A stretch of DNA of 64,000 bases. It comes from Rhizobium oryzicola (lineage in GTDB: Bacteria > Pseudomonadota > Alphaproteobacteria > Rhizobiales > Rhizobiaceae). A model generated the notes under the pieces. The model did no database searches, was not told the DNA's origin, and saw only the letters and a list, made by a program, of their open reading frames with translations. Each line of letters begins with the position of its first letter. The first letter of the stretch is position 1. This document shows, in pieces, positions 55,016 through 63,810 of this stretch. The stretch covers positions 310,001 through 374,000 of the forward strand of contig NZ_JAUKWQ010000002.1 of NCBI RefSeq assembly GCF_030504645.1, given 5' to 3'. The translations under genes were made by a program, and so were the position numbers.

Positions 55016-57352
55016 CTACATCCCCTTCAGCCGCTCCACGGCCATCAACACCCGCTCGGGCGTCGCTGGCGCATCAAGCCGCGGGCAGACCCTGTAATCG
55101 GCAATCGAGGCCACCGCCATGGAGAGCGCCTCCAGCACGGAAATGCCCAGCATGAAGGGGGGCTCGCCCACCGCCTTGGAGCGCCCGATGGTCTGTTCGC
55201 GGTTTTCCGACCATTCGGCCAGCTTCACGTTGAAAATCTTGGGCCGGTCGGAGGCGAGCGGGATCTTGTAGGTGGAGGGCGCGTGGGTGCGCAGGCGGCC
55301 CTTGCCGTCCCACCACAGCTCCTCGGTCGTCAGCCAGCCCATGCCCTGCACGAAGGCACCTTCCACCTGGCCGATATCGATGACCGGGTTCAGCGACTTG
55401 CCGACATCGTGGAGGATATCCGTGCGGTCGACCAGATATTCGCCGGTCAGTGTGTCGATCGAGACTTCCGAGCAGGCCGCGCCATAGGCGAAATAGAAGA
55501 AGGGCCGGCCCTTGCCCGCCGCGCGATCCCAATGGATCTTCGGTGTCTTGTAGAAGCCGGCGGCGGAAAGCTGTACGCGGTCGAAATAGGCGGCCTTTAC
55601 CAGCGCATCAAAGCTGACCGTCTCGGTGCCAATGCGCACTCGGTTCGGCAGAAACTCGATGTCGCCAGCCTGTGCCTGCCATTTGCGGCAGGCGAAATCG
55701 ATCAGCCGGTCCTTGATCTGGCGGGCGGCATCATAGGCTGCCATCCCGTTCAGATCCGAGCCTGACGAGGCGGCGGTGGCGGATGTGTTCGGCACCTTGC
55801 CTGTCGTCGTGGCGGTGATCTTCACCCGCTCGATATCGACATTGAAGGTGTCGGCCACCACTTGCGCCACCTTGGTATAGAGCCCCTGGCCCATTTCGGT
55901 GCCGCCATGGTTCAGGTGGATCGAGCCGTCCGAATAGACATGCACCAGCGCACCTGCCTGGTTGAAGGCGGTCATGGTGAAGGAAATGCCGAACTTGACG
56001 GGCGTCAGCGCAATGCCCTTGCGGATGACCGGGCTGTTCTGGTTGAATTCGATGATCGCCTGACGCCGCGCGCGGTAAGCGCTGGAGGTTTCCAGCTCCT
56101 CCACCAGACGCAGGAGGATATTGTCCTCCACCTCCTGGTGGTAGGGCGTCAGCGTGCGGCCGGAACCGGGCTCACCGTAGAAATTCAGCTTGCGGATATC
56201 GAGCGGATCCTTGCCGACCCCATAGGCGATTTCCTCGATGAAGCGCTCGCCGCCCACCATGCCCTGCGGCCCGCCGAACCCGCGAAAGGCGGTGTTGGAG
56301 CAGGTGTGGGTCTTCAGCGGCTTGGAGGTGAGATGCACATGCGGATAGAAATAGCTGGAATCCGCATGGAACAGAGCGCGGTCGGTCACCGGGCCGGAAA
56401 GGTCGGATGAGAAGCCGCAGCGGGCCGCAAAGGTGGCATCCACCGCGTGGATGCGGCCCTCGTCATCGAAGCCCAGTTCGTAATCGACGCGGAAATCGTG
56501 CCGCTTGCCGGTCACCATCATGTCTTCGTCGCGGTCCGGGCGGAATTTGACAGCCCGGTTCAGCTTCTTGGCGGCAACGGCTGCGAGGCATGCGAAATGC
56601 GCGCCTTGCGTTTCCTTGCCGCCAAAGCCGCCGCCCATGCGGCGCGTGTTGACGGTGACGGCGTGGCTGGCGCAATGCAGGACATGCGCCACCATATGCT
56701 GAACTTCCGTCGGGTGCTGGGTGGAGGACCAGACGGTGACGTCCTCATCCTCACCGGGAATGGCAAGCGCGATCTGGCTTTCCAGATAGAAATGCTCCTG
56801 TCCGCCAACATAAAACCGGCCGGTCAGGCGGCGCGGGGCGTTTGCCATTTCCGTTTCCGGCGTGCCGCGCTTCAAAGTCATCGGCGTCACGACGAGAGGC
56901 GCGTTGTTTTCGAGCGCGCTATCGATATCGGTCCAATGGGGCAGGTCGCGATATTCGATCTTGGCAAGACGTGCGGCCCGGCGGGCCTGTTCTCGCGTTT
57001 CGCCGATGACGACAAAGATCGGCTGGCCGTGGAATTCCACCTTTGTCGTGGCGAGCAGGCGCTCATCGCCGCTGCCGTTGGAGGATACGTCGTTGACGCC
57101 GGGAATATCATCCGCCGTCAGCACTGTCACCACGCCCGGCGCTGCCCGGACTGCGGAGAGATCGACCGACAGGATGTCGGCATGCGCCCGGTCCGACAGG
57201 CCGAGTGCGGCATGCAGCGTGCCGGCGGGTTCGGGAATGTCATCGATATATTCGGCGGTGCCCGTGACGTGCTTGTGCGCGGAGTCATGGCGGAGCGATG
57301 CATGCATCGGGCCGTTGATGGTGTCCTTGGTGTCGAAGGTGGTGGTATCCAT
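55016..57352 (-). CDS. xdhB: Xanthine dehydrogenase molybdopterin-binding subunit
   Basis: The protein has 778 residues. SLRHDSAHKHVTGTAEYIDDIPEP starts the large subunit; RRMGGGFGGKETQ and TAFRGFGGPQGM contact molybdopterin, and NHGGTEMGQGLYTKVAQ carries further cofactor residues. With XdhA it oxidises hypoxanthine and xanthine to urate in the cytoplasm, using NAD. Family-normal length. A 209-base gap holding a RIME element separates it from xdhA. Confidence 0.96.
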   Translation of the reverse strand: MDTTTFDTKDTINGPMHASLRHDSAHKHVTGTAEYIDDIPEPAGTLHAALGLSDRAHADILSVDLSAVRAAPGVVTVLTADDIPGVNDVSSNGSGDERLLATTKVEFHGQPIFVVIGETREQARRAARLAKIEYRDLPHWTDIDSALENNAPLVVTPMTLKRGTPETEMANAPRRLTGRFYVGGQEHFYLESQIALAIPGEDEDVTVWSSTQHPTEVQHMVAHVLHCASHAVTVNTRRMGGGFGGKETQGAHFACLAAVAAKKLNRAVKFRPDRDEDMMVTGKRHDFRVDYELGFDDEGRIHAVDATFAARCGFSSDLSGPVTDRALFHADSSYFYPHVHLTSKPLKTHTCSNTAFRGFGGPQGMVGGERFIEEIAYGVGKDPLDIRKLNFYGEPGSGRTLTPYHQEVEDNILLRLVEELETSSAYRARRQAIIEFNQNSPVIRKGIALTPVKFGISFTMTAFNQAGALVHVYSDGSIHLNHGGTEMGQGLYTKVAQVVADTFNVDIERVKITATTTGKVPNTSATAASSGSDLNGMAAYDAARQIKDRLIDFACRKWQAQAGDIEFLPNRVRIGTETVSFDALVKAAYFDRVQLSAAGFYKTPKIHWDRAAGKGRPFFYFAYGAACSEVSIDTLTGEYLVDRTDILHDVGKSLNPVIDIGQVEGAFVQGMGWLTTEELWWDGKGRLRTHAPSTYKIPLASDRPKIFNVKLAEWSENREQTIGRSKAVGEPPFMLGISVLEALSMAVASIADYRVCPRLDAPATPERVLMAVERLKGM

Positions 57353-57399
57353 CAGCGGATTCCTTCGATTGGTGTTTGCTGAGCGGCGGCATGCAAGCT

Positions 57400-57535
57400 G
57401 CCCCTCACCCTAACCCTCTCCCCGCTTGCGGGGAGAGGGGACTTGCCCGATGCGAGGCTGCGATGGGCGGAGGTGGTGCGGCAACTTCCTTCTCCCCGCG
57501 AGCGGGGAGAAGGTGCCGGCAGGCGGATGAGGGGC
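57400..57535. repeat. RIME-type rhizobial intergenic mosaic element
   Basis: A 136-base element bounded by GCCCCTCA (57400-57407) and its complement TGAGGGGC (57528-57535). Inside are two 12-base-arm palindromes, CCCTCTCCCCGC/GCGGGGAGAGGG (57414-57439) and CCTTCTCCCCGC/GCGGGGAGAAGG (57488-57513). Two-palindrome structure, size and sequence fit the RIME1 elements described in Rhizobium and Sinorhizobium. It lies between xdhA and xdhB. Confidence 0.85.
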
Positions 57536-57561
57536 TGCTGATACGTAGTTCTGGCCATCCC

Positions 57562-59034
57562 TCACGCCTCCTCAGGCTCGAAGCGCGACAATTCCTGGGG
57601 CTGGCCCGCCGTTTCCAGGAAAAAGCGGGTTAGCAGATTCTTTGCCGTAATCGTGCGGTATTCCGCCGTGGCGCGCCAGTCGGTCAACGGTTGATAATCC
57701 TCGTCGAAGGCATCGCGCACCGAGGCGACCGTATTCCAGCTCCAGGGGCGGCCGATGAGGGCGTTCTCGACAGCTGTCGCGCGCTTCGGCGTTCCGGCCA
57801 TTCCGCCGAAGGCGATGCGGCAGGTTTCCACACAACCTTCGCCATCCAAGGTCAGATAAAAGGCGCCGCACAGCGCCGAGATGTCCTCGTCGCGGCGTTT
57901 CGAGATCTTGTAGACCGCGTAAAAGGCTTCCTCGCTTCCATGCGGAATGGTGATCTTCTCAACGAATTCGCCTTGTTGGCGGTCCTGCTTGCCATAGGTG
58001 ATGAAGTACTGTTCCAGCGGCAGGGTGCGGCTGCCAGAGGCGGAGCGCAACGTGACGGTGGCACCCAGCGCAATCAGCGCCGGCGGCGTATCACCGATGG
58101 GCGAGCCGTTGGCGATATTGCCACCGATGGTGCCCATGTTGCGCACCTGCTGGCCGCCCAAGCGATCAAACAGGCGGCCGAGCGCCGGGTAATGGCTTTC
58201 CAGCACCTCGAAGCCTTGCGCATAGGTCACGCCCGCGCCGATCACGATGCCGGTCTCATCCGCGGTGAGGGTCTGCAGGTCGGTCAGGTGGTTGATGAAG
58301 ACGACCGGATTGATCGGCCGCATCTGCTTGGTGACCCAGAGGCCGACATCGGTTGCCCCCGCCACGATGGTTGCTCCCGGATGCTCGGCCAGCACCCCTG
58401 CCAGGTCGGAAAGTGAGCCCGGAATGATCGCCTGCCTGTCGTCCTTGTCGACGCGGATGGTTTCCGAGGATGCCCGGATGGTCCAGAGCTTGGCCATGAC
58501 CTCGGCGCGGTCGCGCTCGATCGGGTCGAACAGTGCGCTGGGGCGGCTGGCCGCCACCTGTTCGGCGGCCTTGACGATCGGCTCATAGCCGGTGCAGCGA
58601 CAGAGATTGCCCTGGAGCGCCGTTTCGATCTCGGCGCGGGTCGGGTTCTCGCTTGCCATCCAGAGGCCGTAGAGCGACATAATGAAGCCGGGGGTGCAGA
58701 AGCCGCATTGCGAGCCGTGGCAATCGACCATGGCCTGCTGCACGGGGTGCAGTCTGCCGTCCTTGCCCGCCAGGTGCTCCACCGTCACCACATGCGTGCC
58801 ATGCAGGGAGCCGACGAAGCGGATGCAGGCATTGACGCTTTCATAGCGCAGCGCGCCCCCGATCAGCCGCCCGACAAGAACGGTGCAGGCGCCGCAATCG
58901 CCTTCCGCGCAGCCTTCCTTGCTGCCGGTCAGCCGCCGCCTCAGCCTCAGATAATCCAGGAGCGTTTCCGTGGGCGCAAAATCGCTTAGGGAAACCTCTT
59001 CACCATTGAGGATAAAGCGTATGGCAGCCGTCAT
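57562..59034 (-). CDS. xdhA: Xanthine dehydrogenase small subunit (2Fe-2S / FAD)
   Basis: The protein has 490 residues. The N-terminal ferredoxin has GCAEGDCGACTVL, and the second cluster has CHGSQCGFCTPGFI with LCRCTGYEPI. The FAD domain follows, with TIVAGATDVGLWVTKQ and MGTIGGNIANGSPIGD. Electrons from XdhB pass through the two 2Fe-2S clusters to FAD and NAD. It begins 18 bases downstream of bdhA, so the operon order is bdhA, xdhA, xdhB, HWE kinase, xdhC. Confidence 0.96.
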   Translation of the reverse strand: MTAAIRFILNGEEVSLSDFAPTETLLDYLRLRRRLTGSKEGCAEGDCGACTVLVGRLIGGALRYESVNACIRFVGSLHGTHVVTVEHLAGKDGRLHPVQQAMVDCHGSQCGFCTPGFIMSLYGLWMASENPTRAEIETALQGNLCRCTGYEPIVKAAEQVAASRPSALFDPIERDRAEVMAKLWTIRASSETIRVDKDDRQAIIPGSLSDLAGVLAEHPGATIVAGATDVGLWVTKQMRPINPVVFINHLTDLQTLTADETGIVIGAGVTYAQGFEVLESHYPALGRLFDRLGGQQVRNMGTIGGNIANGSPIGDTPPALIALGATVTLRSASGSRTLPLEQYFITYGKQDRQQGEFVEKITIPHGSEEAFYAVYKISKRRDEDISALCGAFYLTLDGEGCVETCRIAFGGMAGTPKRATAVENALIGRPWSWNTVASVRDAFDEDYQPLTDWRATAEYRTITAKNLLTRFFLETAGQPQELSRFEPEEA

Positions 59035-59052
59035 GCGTGTTCCCTTATGGAC

Positions 59053-59829
59053 TTATTGAGCGGTCCAGCCGCCGTCTATGGAGATGTGTGTGCCGGTGAT
59101 CTGTCGTGCTGCGTCGCTAGCGAGGAACAGCGCTGTCGCGGCCACTTCCTCGATGGAGACGAATTCCTTCGTCGCCTGCAAACGGAGCATGACGTCCGTC
59201 TTGACCGCCTCTTCCGAGATACCACGTTCGCGCGCCGTGTCGGGGATCTGTTTCTCCACGAGGGGCGTCAGCACGTAGCCGGGGCAGATGGCGTTCACTG
59301 TAATGCCGGTTTCGGCCAATTCCAGTGCGGCGGTTTTGGTCAATCCCAAAACGCCGTGCTTAGCAGCGACATAAGCCGATTTGAACGGCGATGCAACCAG
59401 TCCATGCGCGGATGCGACATTGATGATGCGGCCATGGCCAGCCTTCTTCATCAGCGGAATGGTGTTGCGCATGGTGTGGAAGGCTGATGACAGCAGGATG
59501 GCGATCAACTGATCCCATTTCTCAACAGGGAAATCCTCGATCTTCGCCACATGCTGGATGCCGGCATTGTTGACGAGAACATCGACCGTACCGAAAGTCT
59601 TCTCGGCTGTGTGGATGAGATCGGCGATCTCATCCGGCCTGGTCATGTCGGCGCCATGGTAGAGCGCCTTTGGCGCCCCCAGTGTTTCCAGTTCTGCCCG
59701 CGCCGCCTCGATCTCTTCCGGCTTGCCGAAGCCGTTGATGACGACATTGTCGCCTCCCTTCGCAAAGGCACGGGCAATGCCAAGCCCGATGCCGCTGGTG
59801 GAGCCGGTAACGACGACAGTTCTGGCCAT
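59053..59829 (-). CDS. bdhA: 3-hydroxybutyrate dehydrogenase
   Basis: The protein has 258 residues and is a classical SDR: TGSTSGIGLGIA binds NAD, NNAGIQHV stabilises the fold, and the catalytic set is Ser in VASAHGL and YVAAKHG (Tyr, Lys). VNAICPGYVLTPLVEKQI and TGTHISIDGGWTAQ are typical of bacterial 3-hydroxybutyrate dehydrogenase, which links polyhydroxybutyrate degradation to acetoacetate. It is the first gene upstream of xdhA with a short gap; co-expression with purine oxidation is notable but also seen in related rhizobia. Confidence 0.9.
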   Translation of the reverse strand: MARTVVVTGSTSGIGLGIARAFAKGGDNVVINGFGKPEEIEAARAELETLGAPKALYHGADMTRPDEIADLIHTAEKTFGTVDVLVNNAGIQHVAKIEDFPVEKWDQLIAILLSSAFHTMRNTIPLMKKAGHGRIINVASAHGLVASPFKSAYVAAKHGVLGLTKTAALELAETGITVNAICPGYVLTPLVEKQIPDTARERGISEEAVKTDVMLRLQATKEFVSIEEVAATALFLASDAARQITGTHISIDGGWTAQ

Positions 59830-59941
59830 GCTCTCTCTCCCTGACGTTTTCCGCGGCGTTCTGCTGCGTCGCGGTAATCAGGAAAAGTATGCCTAAAGTG
59901 ATCAGGCTGGCAACTGAGCTATTTCACGTAGTCTCAATGCC

Positions 59942-60433
59942 TCAACGGCAGCTGCGGACTTCCTTCAGGGCCGCCGTGACACCTTTGAGCGAATAGGAAT
60001 AGGTGGTGGCGGTGCCGCGTTGGGACGTGGCCTGCAATGTCATTTCCGACCCGCCGCGCATGGCGTCCACGAGTGCGGGTTCGCGGGAGGGGTCACGCAC
60101 CCAGGCGGCGTTGTCCTTCGGCACCAGCGTGAAGGTATCGCCACCGATTTCCACCTTGATGGTCGAATCGGATTTCAGGTCATAGCCCATGATCGCTTGC
60201 GGCATCATGGAGGAGCCCTCCGGCGCCACGAGGAAATAGTTTTCGCCGTGGTTGACGCTTTCTGGCAGGGCGGATGTCGGAACGCTCAAGACATAGCAGC
60301 GCTTGGCCGCACCACCGCCATAGGAATAGACGCCCCAGTCATCGAACTGTTTCACCCGTGCGGGCTGGGCAGCAGCGGCAAAGGCGGTGGACAGGGTAAC
60401 CAGAACGGCTAGGGCGGATGTCTTGACGGACAT
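59942..60433 (-). CDS. Invasion-associated locus B (IalB) family protein
   Basis: The protein has 163 residues from ATG 60433, with GAGGAGAG upstream. It has a signal peptide ending AAAAQP, then FDDWGVYSYG, CYVLSV, a region with PQAIMGYDLKSDSTIKV, and a C-terminal RSC. These fit the IalB-like periplasmic family, which has a conserved cysteine pair. In Bartonella IalB aids erythrocyte invasion; in free-living rhizobia the role is unknown. Confidence 0.85.
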   Translation of the reverse strand: MSVKTSALAVLVTLSTAFAAAAQPARVKQFDDWGVYSYGGGAAKRCYVLSVPTSALPESVNHGENYFLVAPEGSSMMPQAIMGYDLKSDSTIKVEIGGDTFTLVPKDNAAWVRDPSREPALVDAMRGGSEMTLQATSQRGTATTYSYSLKGVTAALKEVRSCR

Positions 60434-60543
60434 TCGTACTCTCCTCGTAAACATGCTTGGGAAACAGCCGGCGCGCGAAAACCACAACCGGCGATACGCG
60501 TGCGATTGAACGGGAGGAGGGTTATCGAAAGGTTAACAGGCGG

Positions 60544-60580
60544 ATCAACCCTTTGGACGGAACGCTCACAAAGGGTTGAT
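60544..60580 (-). terminator. Perfect inverted repeat after the GST gene
   Basis: ATCAACCCTTTG (60544-60555) is perfectly repeated inverted at 60569-60580 around a 13-base loop, 25 bases after the GST stop on the minus strand. There is no T-run, so terminator or processing stem. Confidence 0.55.
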
Positions 60581-60605
60581 GAGTGTTGCTCGGATTTTGG
60601 TCTCG

Positions 60606-61310
60606 TCAGGGGCGGGCGGGAATGTTGACGCCCTTGGCGACGGCGGGACGTGCCAGCATGCGCTCAAACCAGGCGGGCAGGGCGCTGAGCTTCTCATACT
60701 CCACCAGCGGGCCAGCTTCGTAGAAACCGGTGAGGCTGCGGATCCAGCCGACAATGGCAATATCGGCGATCGTATATTCATCGCCCATGATCCAGTCACG
60801 GCCCGTCAGGCGCTGTTCGAGCACGCCGAGCAGGCGCTTGGTCTCGTTGAGGTAGCGGTCACGCGGACGCTTGTCCTCAATCTCCTTGCCGGCAAACTTA
60901 TGGAAGAAGCCGAGCTGGCCAAACATGGGACCGATCGCCGCCATCTGGAACATCACCCACTGGATCGTCTCGTAGCGGCGGGCGGGATCAGCAGGCAGAA
61001 GCTTGCCGGTCTTTTCCGCAAGGTAGATCAGGATCGCGCCGGATTCGAACAGGGTGATCGGCTTGCCATCCGGGCCGTTGGGGTCAAGGATGGAGGGGAT
61101 CTTGCCGTTCGGGTTCAGCGACAGGAATTCCGGACCCCAGGTTTCGTTCTCGCCGATATTGATGAAATGCGGCTCGTAGGGCAGGCCGATCTCTTCCAGC
61201 ATGATAGAGACCTTCACGCCGTTCGGCGTCGGCGTGGAATAAAGCTGCAGAATGTCCGGATTGGCCGCCGGCCAGCGGGTTGTGATGGGGAAGTTCGAAA
61301 GGTCAGCCAT
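60606..61310 (-). CDS. Glutathione S-transferase, YfcG/YghU-like
   Basis: The protein has 234 residues. The thioredoxin-like N-domain has LYSTPTPNGVKVSIMLEE, where Thr-Pro-Asn-Gly replaces a catalytic Cys or Ser as in YfcG/Nu-class enzymes with disulphide reductase activity. NPNGKIPSILDP and FESGAILIYLAEKTG bind glutathione. The helical C-domain ends normally. It is probably a cytoplasmic redox or detoxification enzyme. Monocistronic. Confidence 0.9.
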   Translation of the reverse strand: MADLSNFPITTRWPAANPDILQLYSTPTPNGVKVSIMLEEIGLPYEPHFINIGENETWGPEFLSLNPNGKIPSILDPNGPDGKPITLFESGAILIYLAEKTGKLLPADPARRYETIQWVMFQMAAIGPMFGQLGFFHKFAGKEIEDKRPRDRYLNETKRLLGVLEQRLTGRDWIMGDEYTIADIAIVGWIRSLTGFYEAGPLVEYEKLSALPAWFERMLARPAVAKGVNIPARP

Positions 61311-61647
61311 GATGTCCTCGTGGGGCTAAAACGGAGCGGACTATATCTTCCAGCCGTGACAAAGCTAGGAGGATGCTTGCGACAGACTTTGGCCCACCCG
61401 GTGCTGAATCATTTCAAAGGCTTGGGCGAAGCCGTTGCGAACTTGATTCGACCAAAGGCAAATTCTGCTTCAATTTCAGGAGTCTGCGGATGTCTTGCCT
61501 GCACATTCGCCGCTAAGGCCTTGGCGCAGGATTCTTTTTATCCCGTCTTCCATCGATATTTTCGAACACGCCGTTCGAAACTTTCCTGTTTCAATCGGTG
61601 CACCTGCTTTCTATCTACGGCCCAGACGACGAACAGGATGCAGGAAC
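61311..61647. other. Divergent promoter region between GST and flavin oxidoreductase genes
   Basis: 337 bases without a supportable gene. It contains an 8-base-arm inverted repeat at 61560-61580, listed separately; the remainder shows nothing I can name. Confidence 0.4.
61560..61580 (+). promoter_or_regulatory. Operator-like inverted repeat upstream of the flavin oxidoreductase gene
   Basis: TTTCGAAC (61560-61567) and GTTCGAAA (61573-61580) are perfect inverted arms with a 5-base gap, about 70 bases before ATG 61648. The size suits a TetR/MarR/HxlR dimer; no such regulator gene is adjacent. Confidence 0.4.
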
Positions 61648-62712
61648 ATGGAACTCGGCCTTTATACCTTCGCGGATGTCGATCCGAATATCGCCAGCGG
61701 CAGCCGCGGCCAGGATGCGGCAACGCGCCTGAAGCATCTGCTGGAAGAGATCGAACTGGCGGATCAGGTGGGGCTCGATGTCTTTGGTCTCGGGGAACAT
61801 CACCGGCCGGATTATGCCGTCTCATCCCCCTCGACGGTCCTTGCCGCAGCAGCGGTGAAGACGAAGAACATCCGCCTCACCAGCGCCGTCTCGGTGCTAA
61901 GTTCGGATGATCCGATCCGCGTGTTCCAGCAGTTTTCGACCGTCGACCTTCTCTCCGGCGGTCGTGCCGAGATCATGGCGGGGCGCGGCTCTTTCATCGA
62001 ATCCTATCCCTTGTTCGGCTACGACCTGGAAGATTACGACCGGCTTTTTTCCGAAAAGCTCGACCTGCTGCTGACCCTGCGTGACAATGAGATCGTCAAC
62101 TGGGCAGGCGAGCTGCGCGCACCAATCCAGAATCGCGGCGTCTATCCGCGCCCGTTGCAGGAAAAACTGCCGGTCTGGATTGCTGTGGGTGGCACGCCGC
62201 AATCGGTCGCCCGCGCCGGCGCCATGGGCCTGCCGCTGGCGGTTGCCATTATCGGCGGGGACTATGCGCGTTTTGCGCCCTTCTTCGAACTCTACCGCGA
62301 GGCGGCCCGCCGCTCCGGCCATGATCCGAAGACGCTTGCGACCAGCATCAATGTGCATGGTTTCATTGCCGATACGACCGATATCGCTGCCGATCAGTTT
62401 TACGGCCCGCAGGCGGCCGTCATGGATCGTCTCGGCCGCGAGCGCGGCTGGCCGCCCACCAACCGTGCGCAGTTCGATCGTGCCCGCTCGGCGCCCGGCA
62501 ATCTCTTTGTCGGTGATCCCGAAACGGTGGCGGAAAAGATCGTGGCCGCGCACAAGGTGTTCGGCAACAGCCGCTTCCTGCTGCAGATGGCGATCGGCCT
62601 GATGCCGCATGATCAGATCATGCGCGGTATCGAACTTTTCGGCACCAAGGTGGCACCGCTTGTCAGAAAGGCGTTGACGCCCGTGCAGGATGGCGCGAAA
62701 CCGACCGCTTGA
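61648..62712 (+). CDS. LLM-class (luciferase-like) flavin-dependent oxidoreductase
   Basis: The protein has 354 residues from ATG 61648 (CAGGA upstream). It begins [10 protein letters not shown], then [47 protein letters not shown] and GRGSF, the bacterial luciferase-fold flavin monooxygenase pattern, with a late [12 protein letters not shown]. The substrate is unknown; these enzymes use FMNH2 supplied by a reductase. The next gene (methionine aminopeptidase) starts 26 bases after its stop. Confidence 0.9.
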   Translation: MELGLYTFADVDPNIASGSRGQDAATRLKHLLEEIELADQVGLDVFGLGEHHRPDYAVSSPSTVLAAAAVKTKNIRLTSAVSVLSSDDPIRVFQQFSTVDLLSGGRAEIMAGRGSFIESYPLFGYDLEDYDRLFSEKLDLLLTLRDNEIVNWAGELRAPIQNRGVYPRPLQEKLPVWIAVGGTPQSVARAGAMGLPLAVAIIGGDYARFAPFFELYREAARRSGHDPKTLATSINVHGFIADTTDIAADQFYGPQAAVMDRLGRERGWPPTNRAQFDRARSAPGNLFVGDPETVAEKIVAAHKVFGNSRFLLQMAIGLMPHDQIMRGIELFGTKVAPLVRKALTPVQDGAKPTA

Positions 62713-62738
62713 ATTTTTCCAAGCCGGACCGTTTCGCT

Positions 62739-63494
62739 ATGATCATCACCACCGACGACGAACTTCAGAAGCTGAAGGCCATCGGACGCATCTGCGCCCA
62801 GGCCGTCGAGGTGATGGCCAAGGCGCTCGAACCTGGCATCACGACCCTCGAACTCGACCAGATTGGCCGCAAGGTGCTGGAGGACAATGGCGCGCAATCG
62901 GCGCCGGAATTCTGCTATCAGTTTCCGGGAGCGACCTGCATCAGCGTCAATGAAGAGGTGGCGCATGGCATTCCGGGTGCGCGCGTCATCCAGGCGGGCG
63001 ATCTCGTCAATATCGACGTCTCCGCCGTCAAGGACGGTTTCTTCGGCGATACGGGCTCATCCTTTGCAGTGCCGCCGATCAAGCGTGAGGTGGAGAAACT
63101 GGTGCGCGACGGACGCCGCGCGCTCTGGACCGGCTTGCAGCAGGTGAAGACGGGCAAGCCGATCGCCGGCATCGGCAATGCGATCGGCACGTTTGCCAAG
63201 AAGAACCGCTATACGCTGATCACCAATCTCGCGAGCCACGGCGTGGGACGCTCCCTCCATGAGGAGCCGACCGAAGTGCCCACCTGGCCGGACCCGGATG
63301 AAAGCCGGATCATGGAGGAGGGGCTGGTGTTTACGGTCGAGCCCTTCCTGTCGCTGGGCGGCACCTGGGCCGAAGATGGCGGCAATGGCGACCCCTGGAC
63401 GCTCTACAGCGACCCGAAGGCGCTGACCGTTCAGTTTGAGCACACCATCGTCGTCACCCGCAATGGCCCGCTGATTTTGACGTTGGCGGAGTGA
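62739..63494 (+). CDS. map: Type I methionine aminopeptidase
   Basis: The protein has 251 residues from ATG 62739, giving the usual start MIITTDDELQKLKAIG; an in-frame TTG at 62709 is less likely. Metal ligands are visible: Asp in NIDVSAVKDGFFGDT (two), His in SHGVGRSLHEEP, Glu in FTVEPF, and Glu in VQFEHTIVV. It removes initiator methionine from new proteins. It may be a second copy besides a housekeeping map, which cannot be judged here. Confidence 0.93.
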   Translation: MIITTDDELQKLKAIGRICAQAVEVMAKALEPGITTLELDQIGRKVLEDNGAQSAPEFCYQFPGATCISVNEEVAHGIPGARVIQAGDLVNIDVSAVKDGFFGDTGSSFAVPPIKREVEKLVRDGRRALWTGLQQVKTGKPIAGIGNAIGTFAKKNRYTLITNLASHGVGRSLHEEPTEVPTWPDPDESRIMEEGLVFTVEPFLSLGGTWAEDGGNGDPWTLYSDPKALTVQFEHTIVVTRNGPLILTLAE

Positions 63495-63506
63495 CCTCTC
63501 CGCTCC

Positions 63507-63540
63507 TTGACATAAGCGCGCAATTTACACATTTTACACA
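63507..63540 (+). promoter_or_regulatory. Promoter and direct-repeat operator of the Phd-type toxin-antitoxin pair
   Basis: A consensus TTGACA lies at 63507-63512 with a plausible AT-rich -10 near 63530. Overlapping it, TTTACACA occurs twice in tandem (about 63524-63540), as expected for a site bound by an autoregulating antitoxin. Confidence 0.4.
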
Positions 63541-63555
63541 AAAGAGGTGTGGCAA

Positions 63556-63810
63556 ATGGTGCAAGCTGTCAAAGTAACCGCCACGGATTTCGCGCGCGGC
63601 TTCTCAAAATACCGGGAGGAAGCATTCGGTACGGATGTGATTGAAGTCACGTCGCATGGCCGCGTGATCGGCGGCTATCTCTCCGCGAAGGAACTGGAGC
63701 ATTACCGCGCCTTGAAGCAGCGTGAGCGTGACGTAATCCTCGTTTCCGAGATGGATGATGACTTGGCGGCGGCCATCATGAAGGCCGAATACGGCAAAGC
63801 CTCCGAGTGA
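63556..63810 (+). CDS. Phd/YefM-like antitoxin
   Basis: The protein has 84 residues from ATG 63556, with AGAGGT eight bases upstream; GTG 63547 is rejected because it overlaps that site. AVKVTATDFARGFSKY at the N-terminus and the strand IEVTSHGRVIGGYLS are typical of the Phd/YefM DNA-binding fold, followed by an acidic helical tail that would wrap the toxin. The stop overlaps the next start (GTGA), typical of toxin-antitoxin operons. Confidence 0.78.
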   Translation: MVQAVKVTATDFARGFSKYREEAFGTDVIEVTSHGRVIGGYLSAKELEHYRALKQRERDVILVSEMDDDLAAAIMKAEYGKASE

